From Petunia secreta (Eukaryota > Streptophyta > Magnoliopsida > Solanales > Solanaceae): a stretch of 64,000 bases of DNA. Position numbers and translations under genes: made by a program. The stretch is from positions 69,348,001-69,412,000 of the forward strand of contig JARKIP010000005.1 in NCBI GenBank assembly GCA_029990175.1, written 5' to 3'. Below the pieces are notes generated by a model, which saw only the letters and a program-made list of their open reading frames with translations, was not told the DNA's origin and searched no databases. This document shows positions 47,782 to 57,086 of this stretch, in pieces (within the stretch, counting starts at the first letter, position 1; each line of letters opens with the position of its first letter).

Positions 47782-48528
47782 TGGTGCAAGCTTAATCAGA
47801 GAAGAAGCTTAACAACCGAAGACAGCGGAAATCAAATAAAAACAAGATATAGAAGAGTGACAAATCCCTGCTTCGTTAGAATAAATCCGATGAACTAGTC
47901 TCGGTCCAAACAACAGAAATCAAAGACGCACCTATGCTAAGCAACAATCCTCAAGAAGAAATCATGCTTCTTGCAAATTAAATGACCAAAATAAGAATTT
48001 GTTCAAATGACTACACCGAATGACACAAGTTTTTATAAATTCCTACGACAACGGAGACTCAAATAGCATCAGCTATGTTCAATATTCATCAACAACTAAC
48101 TATCAAATGAACTAAGCTAAGGGGTTTATATAGATAGCCGCAAGAGTACTTAAGTAAATATAGTCACAAGCGACCAACTAAACAAGGCCACGCAGGGCCG
48201 AAGTAATTCATGTGCTCGGCTTTCTTGGCTTCGGTGCTCAGTTACTCAGCTCGGGCATATTTGACATCGGACACTCACTTGTCTTCGGTCAATCAGTGTT
48301 CGGCGTCATGGTTGAGTGTTCAGATTGAGTGTTCGGTCACTTCCTTTCTCGGGCTCGAGCTTGAAGATATAGCCTTCGTATCTTGTGCTCGGCCACTCAA
48401 CATCCAAACAAGTACTTCGTCCCTACCACGCCAACTGAATGTGCACATCGTGCAAGAGCTTGGCTTGGCTTCGTGTCACTGGCCTCGAGGGGTTGAATAT
48501 CTGATCAACACGGACTGGGGCTGCATCA
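47782..48528 (-). repeat. G2 5' LTR (747 bp)
   Basis: It begins TGATGCAGCCC on the minus strand (plus-strand end GGGCTGCATCA) and ends TTGCACCA. Its 5' 435 bp match the truncated copy at 22490-22924. Confidence 0.9.
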
Positions 48529-48637
48529 AAAGGTTAAGAAAAGAAAATGGGGGTTAGTTGAATTATTTGACCTAAGCATTGGAGCGTTTGCGGATCGGTG
48601 CCGTAGACGAAAATTTATTAAAATGGGGTAACATACC

Positions 48638-49625
48638 TCAGTGTTGAAAACAGTATCGCTTTAAATTGGAGATGTTCCAATTAAAGGGTTCCAACTTGTC
48701 TCTCATATCTTCCAACTGATAAGATCCTTTGCCAACAACTGCCTTGACCTGATAATTTCCTTCCCTATTTGCCACGAACTTCTCAGCATTCTTTTCCTTA
48801 GTTGTTTGGTTTGAGGCCCTCAACACATAGTCTCCAACTTTGAAAGCTCTAACCTTAGCTTTCTGATTGAGATAGGCTTCGATCTGCTTCTTTTGGGCTT
48901 CCAATCGAACCAAAGCTAACTCCCTTCTACCTTCGAGCAAATCCAACTCCACGTGCATTGCCTGCTGATTTGACTCTTCGGTAGCATGTGCGTATCGAAA
49001 ACTCGGTTCACCAACTTCTACAGGGATCAATGCATCCATCCCTTCGGCAAGGGAGAATGATTTTTCTCACCCGTGTTATTCTTCTCCGTGGTGTGCATCG
49101 CCCACAGCACCTCGGGTAACTCATCGGGCCACGGGCCTTTCGCTTTATCGAGCCTTTTCTTGATATAATCAATGACCCTATTTGAGGATTCGACCTGCTC
49201 ATTTGCACTTGGATGGTATGGGGTTGACGCTACTCTTTTTATTCTCCATTTTTTAGAAAGATTGTGACATTCAAGTCGATAAACTGAGGGCCATTGTCTC
49301 ATGTTATTTCTCTTGGGACAAAGAATCAGCAAATGATGTTTTTCCAGATGAAGCTGATTACTTCCTTTTTCCTAATTTGAGCAAAAGACCCAGCTTCTAC
49401 CTATTTAGTGAAGTAATCTATGAGCACGAAGATAAACCGAACACTATCTTTAGCTTGGGGAGTGGCCCAATTATATCTATCCCCTCATTTCTTGAATGGC
49501 CTCGATGACATGACCGAATATAGAGGCTCGGCCTGTTGATGAGTTATTCAAGCGTGGCGTTGGCACTTGTCATATCTCCTAACAAAGGCCTTGGCATCCG
49601 TGTTGATATCTGGCCAATAGTATCA
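48638..49625 (-). pseudogene. G1 integrase remnant
   Basis: The integrase starts about 49625 with YWPDINTDAKAFVRRYDKCQ (zinc-binding part). It then shows WATPQAKDSVRFIFVLIDYF, a DNGPQF motif near 49280, and EQVESSNRVIDYIKKRLDKA holding the triad Glu. The C-terminal part (48638-49039) has VRAFKVGDYVLR and KAVVGKGSYQLEDM, ending LKRYCFQH. Several frameshifts and stops break it. Sequence character (KRLDKAKGPWPDELPEVLWA) is that of Tat-lineage integrase. Confidence 0.88.
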
Positions 49626-50505
49626 TTGTTTAATTTCAAAGACATGATCTTTTGAGCTCTAGTATGTGCTTTGATGAATAAGTCAGCCAATTTATTAAAG
49701 TTTGAAATAGACTCGGAGGGTAGATTCATATACCAATGTAATGCTCCCTTCTTAATGGTATCTACAAACTTCTTCAAGAATATAGATTCCTTCTCCACCG
49801 GGGTCAGATCATTTCTTTTCACCATGGCCATATATTCAGCCACGTGATCAGCTAGGTCAGCCATGTCGTTGTACTTCTTCAAGATCTGCAGCTTGAAGTG
49901 CTTTAGGATGGGGGTCGGGGTCACCTCTAGTTTGTAATCTTGTTCCCTACCGTTTTCAATGTCTAAGATCATTTGAGTCTTCCTGACCCAGGGGATATTT
50001 TCCAGTCGTTTTTTGAACCGGGCCTCGAAGTCTCTCTTCCATTTCTCGAAGTCCATCGGGACGTTAGTTTGAGCTAAGGGCGTTGTTTCTGCCACCGTGG
50101 GAGTTGTTCCAAAAGGTAGGACGGCTTTAGGAACGGTCCCCGAGCCTCTAAACGCGACTCTTTTTGGAAGTCCCCCTATTATTGCGCCTAGAGGAACAAT
50201 GTTCGGGATGCTTCCATTAGGAACCACAAGATGAGGGGTATTTGTGGGGGTTGTATTAGCCTTACACTATCTGAGAGAGTCTGTATCAACTCATGCATCT
50301 CACCACTAATTCTATTTTGTTCGACAAACTGATCCCCAACCTGCTGTATGAAATCTGCCAAATATGCATTCCAAGCATCACCTCACCCCAATGAAGTGGG
50401 GTCAGTTGGTGGTGGTGGAGGAGGAATGACCACACCATCGTTAGTGCTTGTTTTCCCAGCAGGGCATTGTTGATTTCCATCAACATTATCAGCTTTATCA
50501 ACTAT
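49626..50505 (-). pseudogene. G1 gag, fused to integrase by deletion
   Basis: The N-terminal part is in another frame (about 50505-50230, Pro-rich VVIPPPPPTDPTSLG). The main frame from 50227 reads MVPNGSIPNIVPLG, then MDFEKWKRDFEARFKKRLEN, and a capsid core KKGALHWYMNLPSESISNFN-KLADLFIKAH. After KIMSLKLN at about 49630 the sequence jumps directly into integrase, so protease, RT and RNase H have been deleted as one block. Confidence 0.87.
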
Positions 50506-50575
50506 TGTCAAAGATCAAGATCAAAAGCATGAACAAACGTGTCGCACAACTTTAGAACAAAGTGTAATTGCATGC

Positions 50576-50593
50576 TCCCCATAGACGGTGCCA
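50576..50593 (-). promoter_or_regulatory. G1 primer-binding site
   Basis: Minus-strand TGGCACCGTCTATGGGGA, 3 bases from the LTR end. The TGGC(A/G)CCGTC form is standard for many plant Tat gypsy elements. Confidence 0.87.
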
Positions 50594-50596
50594 AAT

Positions 50597-51144
50597 TGTA
50601 TTTACCTAAATTGGATTAGGGGCACAATTAAATTTGTTTAGTGGTTTACAAGCAATTCGATGTATCAAAGTCGATAAAAAGAAAGAAAAATGATGAAAAT
50701 AGATGAACGATAAGAGCACAAAGTAAATAATTTCAATATGAACTGCTTTGAGATTACAATTAGGCATAGTTTTGCTTATATTTCTGAATGCGTTTACAAG
50801 TTAAAATGAATTTTATTTATAGACAATGAATTAGAGACAATTAAATGTATTAATTAGCCCACTTCCTTGTGTTATCATGGAGTGACCCATGATCTCTCCT
50901 ATTAATGCTGAGATCGTGGGAGGAGATCATGTGCATTAACTGCGCTGAGAGCTGAACCACCTATCCCGAGGCTAAGATCGTTCCACCAAGGGTGATGAGC
51001 TATTTATTCTCTGAAGCGATCTTACTCCGTGGCTAGAATGATCTTGATCCCGAGGCTTCGCAATCAACTCATGATTCCCATTTGAAATGCCTCGAACCTT
51101 ACGCTTTGGCTGTCACGTTTCCAAGTCATATTTTTATCAATACA
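50597..51144 (-). repeat. G1 5' LTR (right copy, 548 bp)
   Basis: It matches 18323-18899 with small deletions (about 29 bp shorter). It carries a minus-strand TATA-type box (plus TATTTATAG near 50815). Confidence 0.92.
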
Positions 51145-52130
51145 TGAAGCATGAAATTTTAATTAAAAAGATTTAAAAAAAAGCTAAAATCCCGACATGT
51201 GATACAAAACAAATTGTTTTGAGTCAACTTAGCCGTTCCATTAATTAAAAGCTTCTTTCGTATATAAATATCGAGATTCAACCATTTATGTACATTCTTA
51301 AAAAAAATTATTTCATATATGCACGATATAAGTTAGTGAATACGGATCAATCTGAACCACTTTTATAATTCATGTAGCTTTTCCCTGTCTGAAAGTAGAG
51401 ACAGATCCAGAATTTAAAAGCATCGGAAGCACCATAAAATTTAACATAGATATGCTAATTAATTGAGCGTGCCAAGAATTATATATATCCGATTTTCTGA
51501 GGTATTTATACCTATATATAAAAAAAATTCTGACATCAACGTATGTCGGTGCACTTGCCTGTTAGGCACTAGGTCCGCCTCTGAAGACTGGAAGGGATAG
51601 CTAGCTATTTAGGTATCATCAAGTTGTAACGTCACATATGTAATAATATGATGCGATATATCCTCATCTCTTAGAATATCTACATCCCTAAGCTTCTTTT
51701 TTAACTTTTAACTTGAAGAGAATTTGAAGAAGTTTGAAAATAAGTTTGAGGAGTATTGAACTCTGAATTCTATATTTCAAGTTTCTACCGACAAAATTAC
51801 TTCTTGTTTTCATGTCCCAACAAAATTACTTTTTTCAACATCAGTTTTGGATACCATTTTTCTTATATACATGTAACATAAATATTTTCATTTCACCACT
51901 AGTTTCTATTATTTCCGCGATATTCCTAACTTGTAACATCAATCTCCACACGTGTGTTTTTCCACTTTGCACTTCACCATCACATGGGATGTCCCTAATT
52001 CTTACAGTATGTTTGTGGGAGTTAGGTAACATTCTTACAGTATGTTTGTGGGAGTTAGGTAACCTCGCCACAAAGAATATCCTGCTCTGAGTCTCCACAA
52101 GTTTTCTGCAAAAGCCTTTTAGTAAGAAAA
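51145..52130. other. Spacer with a MITE and a short tandem duplication
   Basis: No gene is seen. A 33-bp unit (ATTCTTACAGTATGTTTGTG plus GGAGTTAGGTAAC) is repeated exactly at 51998-52030 and 52031-52063. A MITE-like element lies at 51396-51584. Confidence 0.6.
51396..51584. mobile_element. MITE-like element with GAGGCGGA-type ends
   Basis: The left end TAGAGACAGATCCAGAATTT and right end ACTAGGTCCGCCTCTGA are imperfect inverted repeats of the (A)GAGGCGGA(T/C)C(C/T)AG type common in plant genomes. It is about 190 bp long and non-coding. A target duplication is not clear. Confidence 0.5.
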
Positions 52131-52376
52131 ATTTTATTACATGCCTCACATGTGTTATATTTATGTGAGACTCTTAATTATTTGATAAGTAGACTCATGG
52201 ATCCCATTAGATTATACTAAAACAAGAATTAAAAATGACAACTTTTTAATTCATATTTATATCTTAAAAATGACAACTTTTTAATTCATATTTATTTCTG
52301 AAATTCTTAATTGAAAGATCAAAATGGTAATATAGCATTAAAGAAAATACATTATGAAATTATCATACTGTCATCA

Positions 52377-53149
52377 TGATGCAACCCAAATTGCATCGAC
52401 ACCTACACTTGGTTTGGAAGTCAAGGCATGGATGATATGAGCTCGGGAGGCGACTTGAAGACCATGCATTGGAGCTCAATCAAAGTGAAGGCAGGCCTAG
52501 AAAACAGTGCAGGAAGCAGGAGAGCAAAACAGGGCAAAACAGGAGAACACCTGCTGAGCTTACTGCCTGACAAAGAAGTCTTGTTCTTCGCGATCGCGCC
52601 CATACTCACGCGATCGCGAAGAGTCTCCTTTTGTTTTGCGCGACAACGTCGCTTCTCACGCGATCGCGAAGGCTTGAAGCCTGAGTGTTCCTCGCGATCG
52701 CATATCCTTGTGCGCGATCGCGAAGAGGACTTGGGCAGTGCGGACCAGAAACTTGACAAACCTTGTAATGGGGTGCTATAAATAGACCCCTCATTCATTT
52801 ATTGTAATTAACCAACCTTGAATGTAGAATGATGAATTTCTTGAGTGAATCTCAATGATGAACCCGTGAGCGGGCATGATTTCACTTGGTGGATTCCAAG
52901 TTGAACATCGTAACCTCTTTGATCATTCTATTTGCGAGAGCCGAGTGTCTCTTGAGGGTAGTTGCATAGTATAGGTGATCCTTGACTTCACCCGGGGTGT
53001 ATCGAGACAAGTTCCTCGGTGCTACTTAGGTAAACGTTTCAAGCCTCGTCTTGCTTTTTATCTCGATATCGTCATCGATATCGCGTATCTTGTTTTAGCT
53101 TCCGCATTTCCATATCGTTATTAGCTTCCGCCTATTTTACACTGCATCA
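52377..53149 (+). repeat. G4 5' LTR (773 bp)
   Basis: It begins TGATGCAACCC and ends ACTGCATCA. TATA box CTATAAATAG lies at 52776-52785. Upstream of it are five copies of GCGATCGC (52590, 52610, 52660, 52694, 52714). Confidence 0.95.
52586..52621 (+). promoter_or_regulatory. 13-bp perfect hairpin in G4 U3
   Basis: CTTCGCGATCGCG is followed after a 10-nt loop by its exact reverse complement CGCGATCGCGAAG. Each arm is itself largely palindromic. It lies about 160 bp upstream of the TATA box, so it may act as a protein-binding site or RNA structure; the role is inferred. Confidence 0.7.
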
Positions 53150-53151
53150 GT

Positions 53152-53164
53152 TGGTATCAGAGCA
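53152..53164 (+). promoter_or_regulatory. G4 primer-binding site
   Basis: TGGTATCAGAGCA lies 2 bases after the 5' LTR; it is the initiator-tRNA type. Confidence 0.9.
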
Positions 53165-54432
53165 CGTCTTGGCTTCGTTCTTATGAATCCTCGGTCTTGT
53201 TCTTGTTATTGTTATCATTGTGTTGTTTGTTCTTAAAATTTGAAGAAAAACAAAAAAAATCCAAAAACTTGAAAATCACAAAAAAATTGCTAGAAATCGT
53301 TGTTCGTTGCGATTTTGTTGTTGTTTGTTATTGGGGATTTTTTGTTATCATATTCCCATTGATTTGGTACCCACGAAACACGATTTGAAGTCGTGAATCA
53401 AAATCTTGAAAACCAAATCTCAAAAGTTGAGAATTCACATAATTTGATAGAACTTGTTTTGTGTTGTGAATTCTTGGATGTTTGGTATCGGGGATTGTTC
53501 TATATAGTTTTCCCGTCATTTTGATATCCCCATATCGTCATTTGGAGTAGCGGACTGAAAATCGAGCTTTTGAAAATTTTGAAGTTCTTGAAAATTTTGA
53601 AGAACTTACTCCAAATTCTTGAAAACAAGTTGTTCGTTCATTGTTTGTGTGATAAAACCATTGGGGATTGTTTACTTCAGTTGAAAACACCCCTTGGAAG
53701 CTTTAGAACTGAACAATAAGTTGAATTGGGGTGATTTGTGTGCCAAAACTGAAGTTTTCAGTCGGGGTTCTGGTTCTGGAGCGCAGGCCTGCGCGATCGC
53801 GCACAACCTCACGCGATCGCGACACTTTGCCAAATAAGTCATCGCGATCGCGTGCCCTTTCACGCGATAGCGAAGTGTATTTAATTCTAGAAAATCCTGT
53901 TTTGGGATAGAATGTTCGCAAAGGGTTCGTAACAGTTTCCACTCACCAAAACTCCAATTGTATCATCAAATATGGTGAGTTTGTAGATCACAAACCAAAA
54001 GTCATCCAATTCCGAATCCGTTTAGTGACGATTCGATCTTTGAATATTTGATCGCGTCACTTCCGGTTAGTACTTTGAGGGTAACACTTCTACCCAATTA
54101 GTACTAATTCATTGTGCGTATAGGATACTCGTGCCTAGAAGGAGAGTAGAGCTCAAAGAAGACTCGTAGTAAATTTTTGGCTCAAGTGCTCACTTACAAA
54201 GCCGTTCGCCCATCGAGTCCCATCAATTCCACTCACCCCGAAGAGTGTTTGGTTCTTGTGACTTGAGTGGTTATTGAGGTTTTTGTTCAACTACGAGGAA
54301 GCCTTGTGATCAAGCTTGAGTGATCCTACAACCCACTAAATTGAGTGTACCCGAGTGACACTCCAAAGGTGAGGGAGCGAGTGAGGATTTTTACTCTAAC
54401 CTCTTCCTCTTGTTTTACTTTTTTGTAGGTAC
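53165..54432 (+). other. G4 5' leader
   Basis: This is a non-coding 1.27-kb leader. Near 53330-53570 there are two related segments (TTATTGGGGATT.. / GTATCGGGGATTGTTC). Three intact GCGATCGC copies lie at 53793, 53813 and 53844, with a fourth mutated one (GCGATAGC) at about 53864. They again pair as hairpins. Confidence 0.75.
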
Positions 54433-55287
54433 ATGGCCGGAGACGTATACGATATCGTTGAAGTCCCGGTAAGCACTTTGGCCTACCTCTTGGCCAAGGT
54501 GAGATCCATAAGTTCGAGGTTTGATAACCTCAAAGAGGAATGGACCCCGAGTGTCCAAAGGGGTACCGAAGAAGGTACTAGTGATGAAATATTGGGCATT
54601 CCCCAACCGTTGGGCATTCCCCAACAAGTGGGCACTCCCCCCAACTTGGGCATTCCCCAAGGTAATGATGAGCTTAAAACGACACTTGTGATACGGAGGA
54701 GTTTGGGTGCCATGAGTCTTGCGGAGTCGGAGCATGTGCAAAGAGAGAATCTCTTCCATGCTAGGTGTCGAGTGATGGGGCAAGTGTGCTCAATGATCAT
54801 TGATTCGGGAAGTTGTGCTAACATAGTGAGTGAGACTTTGATTTCCCAATTGCAATTGCCTACTATAACACATCCACATCCCTACCGGTTACAATGGTTG
54901 AGTGAGTGTGGAGAGTTGAGGGTGGTGAAGCAAGCTTTGGTTGAGTTTGCCATTGGAAATTACCGAGATAAGGTAATGTTCGATGTAGTTCCTATGCAAG
55001 CTTGCCATCTCTTGTTTGGAAGGCCATGGCAATATGATCGGAGCGTAGTACATGATGGTAGGACCAACTCTTACACGGTCTTGCACGGTTCTAGGAAGTA
55101 TGTACTCAAGCCCTTGACGCCAAAGCAAGTAAGTAATGACTATAGGATTATGAGGGAGTTGAAGGAAGCCGCTAAGGCCAAGTTACCCATGAAACTTGAG
55201 CCCGGAACCAACAATCTTATGGTCATGCCCTTGCGAGTTGAGAGTGATGCATCACCGGACCTACAATTGGCCTTGAGCGAAAAATGA
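54433..55287 (+). CDS. G4 gag N-terminus fused to aspartic protease
   Basis: These 284 codons start MAGDVYDIVEVPVSTLAYLL. Residues 10-40 (LAYLLAKVRSISSRFDNLKE) align in pattern with the G2 gag N-terminus. A Pro-rich repeat follows at residues 55-75 (LGIPQ-type units, four copies). The capsid core and zinc knuckle found in G2 are absent: the frame passes straight into VIRRSLGAMSLAESEHVQRE and the retropepsin-like domain with active-site Asp124 in IIDSGSCANIVS, then LLFGRPWQYDRS. The frame is fully open and the active site is intact. It would make a protease without its capsid. The stop TGA overlaps the ATG of the next frame. Confidence 0.88.
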   Translation: MAGDVYDIVEVPVSTLAYLLAKVRSISSRFDNLKEEWTPSVQRGTEEGTSDEILGIPQPLGIPQQVGTPPNLGIPQGNDELKTTLVIRRSLGAMSLAESEHVQRENLFHARCRVMGQVCSMIIDSGSCANIVSETLISQLQLPTITHPHPYRLQWLSECGELRVVKQALVEFAIGNYRDKVMFDVVPMQACHLLFGRPWQYDRSVVHDGRTNSYTVLHGSRKYVLKPLTPKQVSNDYRIMRELKEAAKAKLPMKLEPGTNNLMVMPLRVESDASPDLQLALSEK

Positions 55288-57086
55288 AAGAAGTGAGGGG
55301 AGAGGAAATCTCGAGTGAGAGTGAGAACACCCTTTGTTCTAACCATGAATTATCTTCTTCTCTTTCTATTTGTTTTGGCTTATGTGTAGGTACTCTTGGA
55401 GGCGAGCTAGTGGAGCCTCAACCGTTTGCCTTGGAAGGAAGACAAGAGGATGGAGAGCATCATTGTGAACTTCATGATGAAGGGATTGAATGCGACACTT
55501 CAAGCTATGTGAGAGCTCACGGGAGCGACTCAAATGTAAGTGTTACCTTCCCTTCTCATGAAAATGTTGATCCCTTGTCTTGTGGAGACTCAAAGCTAGT
55601 TGTTGCTTGTGATGCCTATATTGACCTTGCAACTAGTGAAGAGTCTAATGGTCAACTTGTGTTTACGTGTGACCTATTAGAGAGGAATGAAACGCCACAT
55701 CATGATGTGAGCCCGGTATTCAAAGAACCTCTCTCTAGTGAAAATGTGTTAGTTGACCTTGCTTGTGAACCTTGTTATGACACCCCACCCATATTTGATA
55801 AAGGGGAAGATGAGTTATGTGGCTCTACCCTTGTTGGTATAATTGATTTTGGTGGCCTTGTGTGTCGTGGTAAGGATGAGAGTGACCTTGAGGAGTCCAA
55901 ATTGCATGAATTGGACAAGGTTGTCTATGATGACTCCTCAAGTGCGAGTGAGGAACCTAGCTATGATACTTCACCTTTGCTTGACCTTGAGAATGGGATG
56001 CGCACTTTTACTAATCCTTTGTTTGAGAGCATCCTTATTTGTGGTGGTGAGTTGTATCAAGCTAGAGTTAGGAATGAGTTGGAACCTCCGTGGTGTGAGG
56101 GATTTGATCCCATAGACAACTCTTTGTTTGAAGCTTCGAGTGAGGTAGATGATTCTTCTAGTGACCCTACTTGTGTTGGTTCGGGTTATGATGATGAAGA
56201 GGCCATTATTAATGCCTCCCTTGAGAGCTTCCCTTGTGAGAGGGGTTGTCTCGAGGATGAAATTGGAGGTGAGGAGGTATCTCTTAGTGTGAGTATGAGG
56301 GCTCTTAAGAAGGGGAGTGGGGTAATTGCTTCTAATTGTGATTTGACTTACTTCGCATATCCCATCCCACATGTTAACCACACTTTGAGAATTGAGCATG
56401 CCAAAGTCATTGTGCCGCAATGTGAAAGTAAGGCATTAAAGGTTTGGTATGTTGCTCACGAGCTTATGGGTCATAGGAACTTTGATTGCTTAATCTTGAA
56501 TGTTCCATGTCCTATTGGTCTCTTTGCTTGTCATGTTTGTGAGTGCTTGTCACTATGGAGCCAAGAACTTGTTGTCTCCTTTGGGGACATAAGCTTTTTG
56601 ATTTGTATTGATACTTGGCTCTATCACAAGAGTGAATTTTCCACACCACTTACCTTCACTCTTGTTGGACTTGCCTACTCGCATCGTGGGAAGTCTTGGT
56701 GCACTAATCTTGAACTTAGAGATCGTAGTGATTTTGATAGCTTAATATTGCATATACCATGCACTATTGATCTCTTTATTTGTTTTTGTGTTGGGAGCAC
56801 TTCGTTGTTGAACCAAGTACTTGCTAGTTCCTTTGGGAACATGAGCTTCTTATTGCCATTGATACTTGGTTGCACCATAAGAGTGTGTTTTCCCACACTT
56901 GGTGCACTAACCTACTCTTGTAGTAGGAGCTTTTGTTTTGTTGGCCTTTTTGATGTAGGTGATGCTACCTTGGAGGAGGACGCCTTAATTTGGAGGACGA
57001 AATCTTCTCAAGAAGGGGAGGATGATGCAACCCAAATTGCATCGAACCCTACACTTGGTTTGGAAGTCAAGGCATGGATGATATGA
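55284..57086 (+). CDS. G4 600-codon ORF of unknown function in place of pol
   Basis: An uninterrupted frame starts at ATG 55284, overlapping the previous stop as ATGA (frame -1). The first ~360 residues are acidic and Ser-rich, with scattered Cys and repeated phrases (YDTPPIFDKGEDE, YDTSPLLDLENG, SSEVDDSSSDPT). The C-terminal ~200 residues are hydrophobic and Cys-rich and hold an 84-residue-period duplication (FDCLILNVPC.. and FDSLILHIPC..). The second copy lost 1 nt near 56850. The last ~20 codons lie in the 3' LTR. No RT, RNase H, integrase or other known motif was seen. The final ALIWRTKSSQEGED resembles the pol end of G2. Its length without stops suggests past selection, or youth of the element; codon-level tests are needed to tell which. 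Confidence 0.7.
   Translation: MKEVRGEEISSESENTLCSNHELSSSLSICFGLCVGTLGGELVEPQPFALEGRQEDGEHHCELHDEGIECDTSSYVRAHGSDSNVSVTFPSHENVDPLSCGDSKLVVACDAYIDLATSEESNGQLVFTCDLLERNETPHHDVSPVFKEPLSSENVLVDLACEPCYDTPPIFDKGEDELCGSTLVGIIDFGGLVCRGKDESDLEESKLHELDKVVYDDSSSASEEPSYDTSPLLDLENGMRTFTNPLFESILICGGELYQARVRNELEPPWCEGFDPIDNSLFEASSEVDDSSSDPTCVGSGYDDEEAIINASLESFPCERGCLEDEIGGEEVSLSVSMRALKKGSGVIASNCDLTYFAYPIPHVNHTLRIEHAKVIVPQCESKALKVWYVAHELMGHRNFDCLILNVPCPIGLFACHVCECLSLWSQELVVSFGDISFLICIDTWLYHKSEFSTPLTFTLVGLAYSHRGKSWCTNLELRDRSDFDSLILHIPCTIDLFICFCVGSTSLLNQVLASSFGNMSFLLPLILGCTIRVCFPTLGALTYSCSRSFCFVGLFDVGDATLEEDALIWRTKSSQEGEDDATQIASNPTLGLEVKAWMI
57009..57022 (+). promoter_or_regulatory. G4 polypurine tract
   Basis: AAGAAGGGGAGGA directly precedes the 3' LTR; it lies inside the 600-codon frame. 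Confidence 0.82.

Larger units (their letters stand above)
22490..48528 (-). mobile_element. G2: chromovirus-like Ty3/gypsy element nested in G1
   Basis: The right (5') LTR at 47782-48528 is followed on the minus strand by an initiator-tRNA primer site. The left (3') LTR is truncated to 22490-22924 and preceded by a good purine tract. Domains on the minus strand are gag (46597 to about 45340), zinc knuckle and protease (29120-28485), RT, RNase H, integrase (28180-25756) and the pol end (23052-22936). It is split by S1 (23058-25755) and G3 (29121-45333). The RT and integrase motifs and the initiator-tRNA primer suggest a chromovirus relative (CRM/Reina/Galadriel group). No chromodomain could be read, so the clade is not fixed. 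Confidence 0.88.
18323..51144 (-). mobile_element. G1: Tat/Retand-type Ty3/gypsy element, host of a nest of insertions
   Basis: The LTRs lie at 18323-18899 and 50597-51144, flanked by near-duplications TGGAG (18318-18322) and TGAAG (51145-51149). The orientation is minus: the primer site TGGCACCGTCTATGGGGA reads out of the right LTR. Remaining G1 sequence is 48529-50596 (gag plus integrase remnant) and 18900-22489 (antisense ORF region); everything between is later insertion. The antisense ORF between pol and the 3' LTR is a known hallmark of Retand-type Tat elements. Most of pol (protease, RT, RNase H) has been deleted. Confidence 0.88.

Noticed and set aside
52421..52798. ORFs on both strands within the G4 LTRs (repeated at 57067-57444)
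   Set aside because: Their length comes from CG-rich palindromes lacking stop codons. They overlap the promoter region of the LTR and are conserved only because the LTR is duplicated.
52586..53851. GCGATCGC clusters resembling the HIP1 octamer of cyanobacteria
   Set aside because: The sites lie inside a plant LTR element with a target duplication in AT-rich plant DNA; bacterial origin or contamination is not supported.
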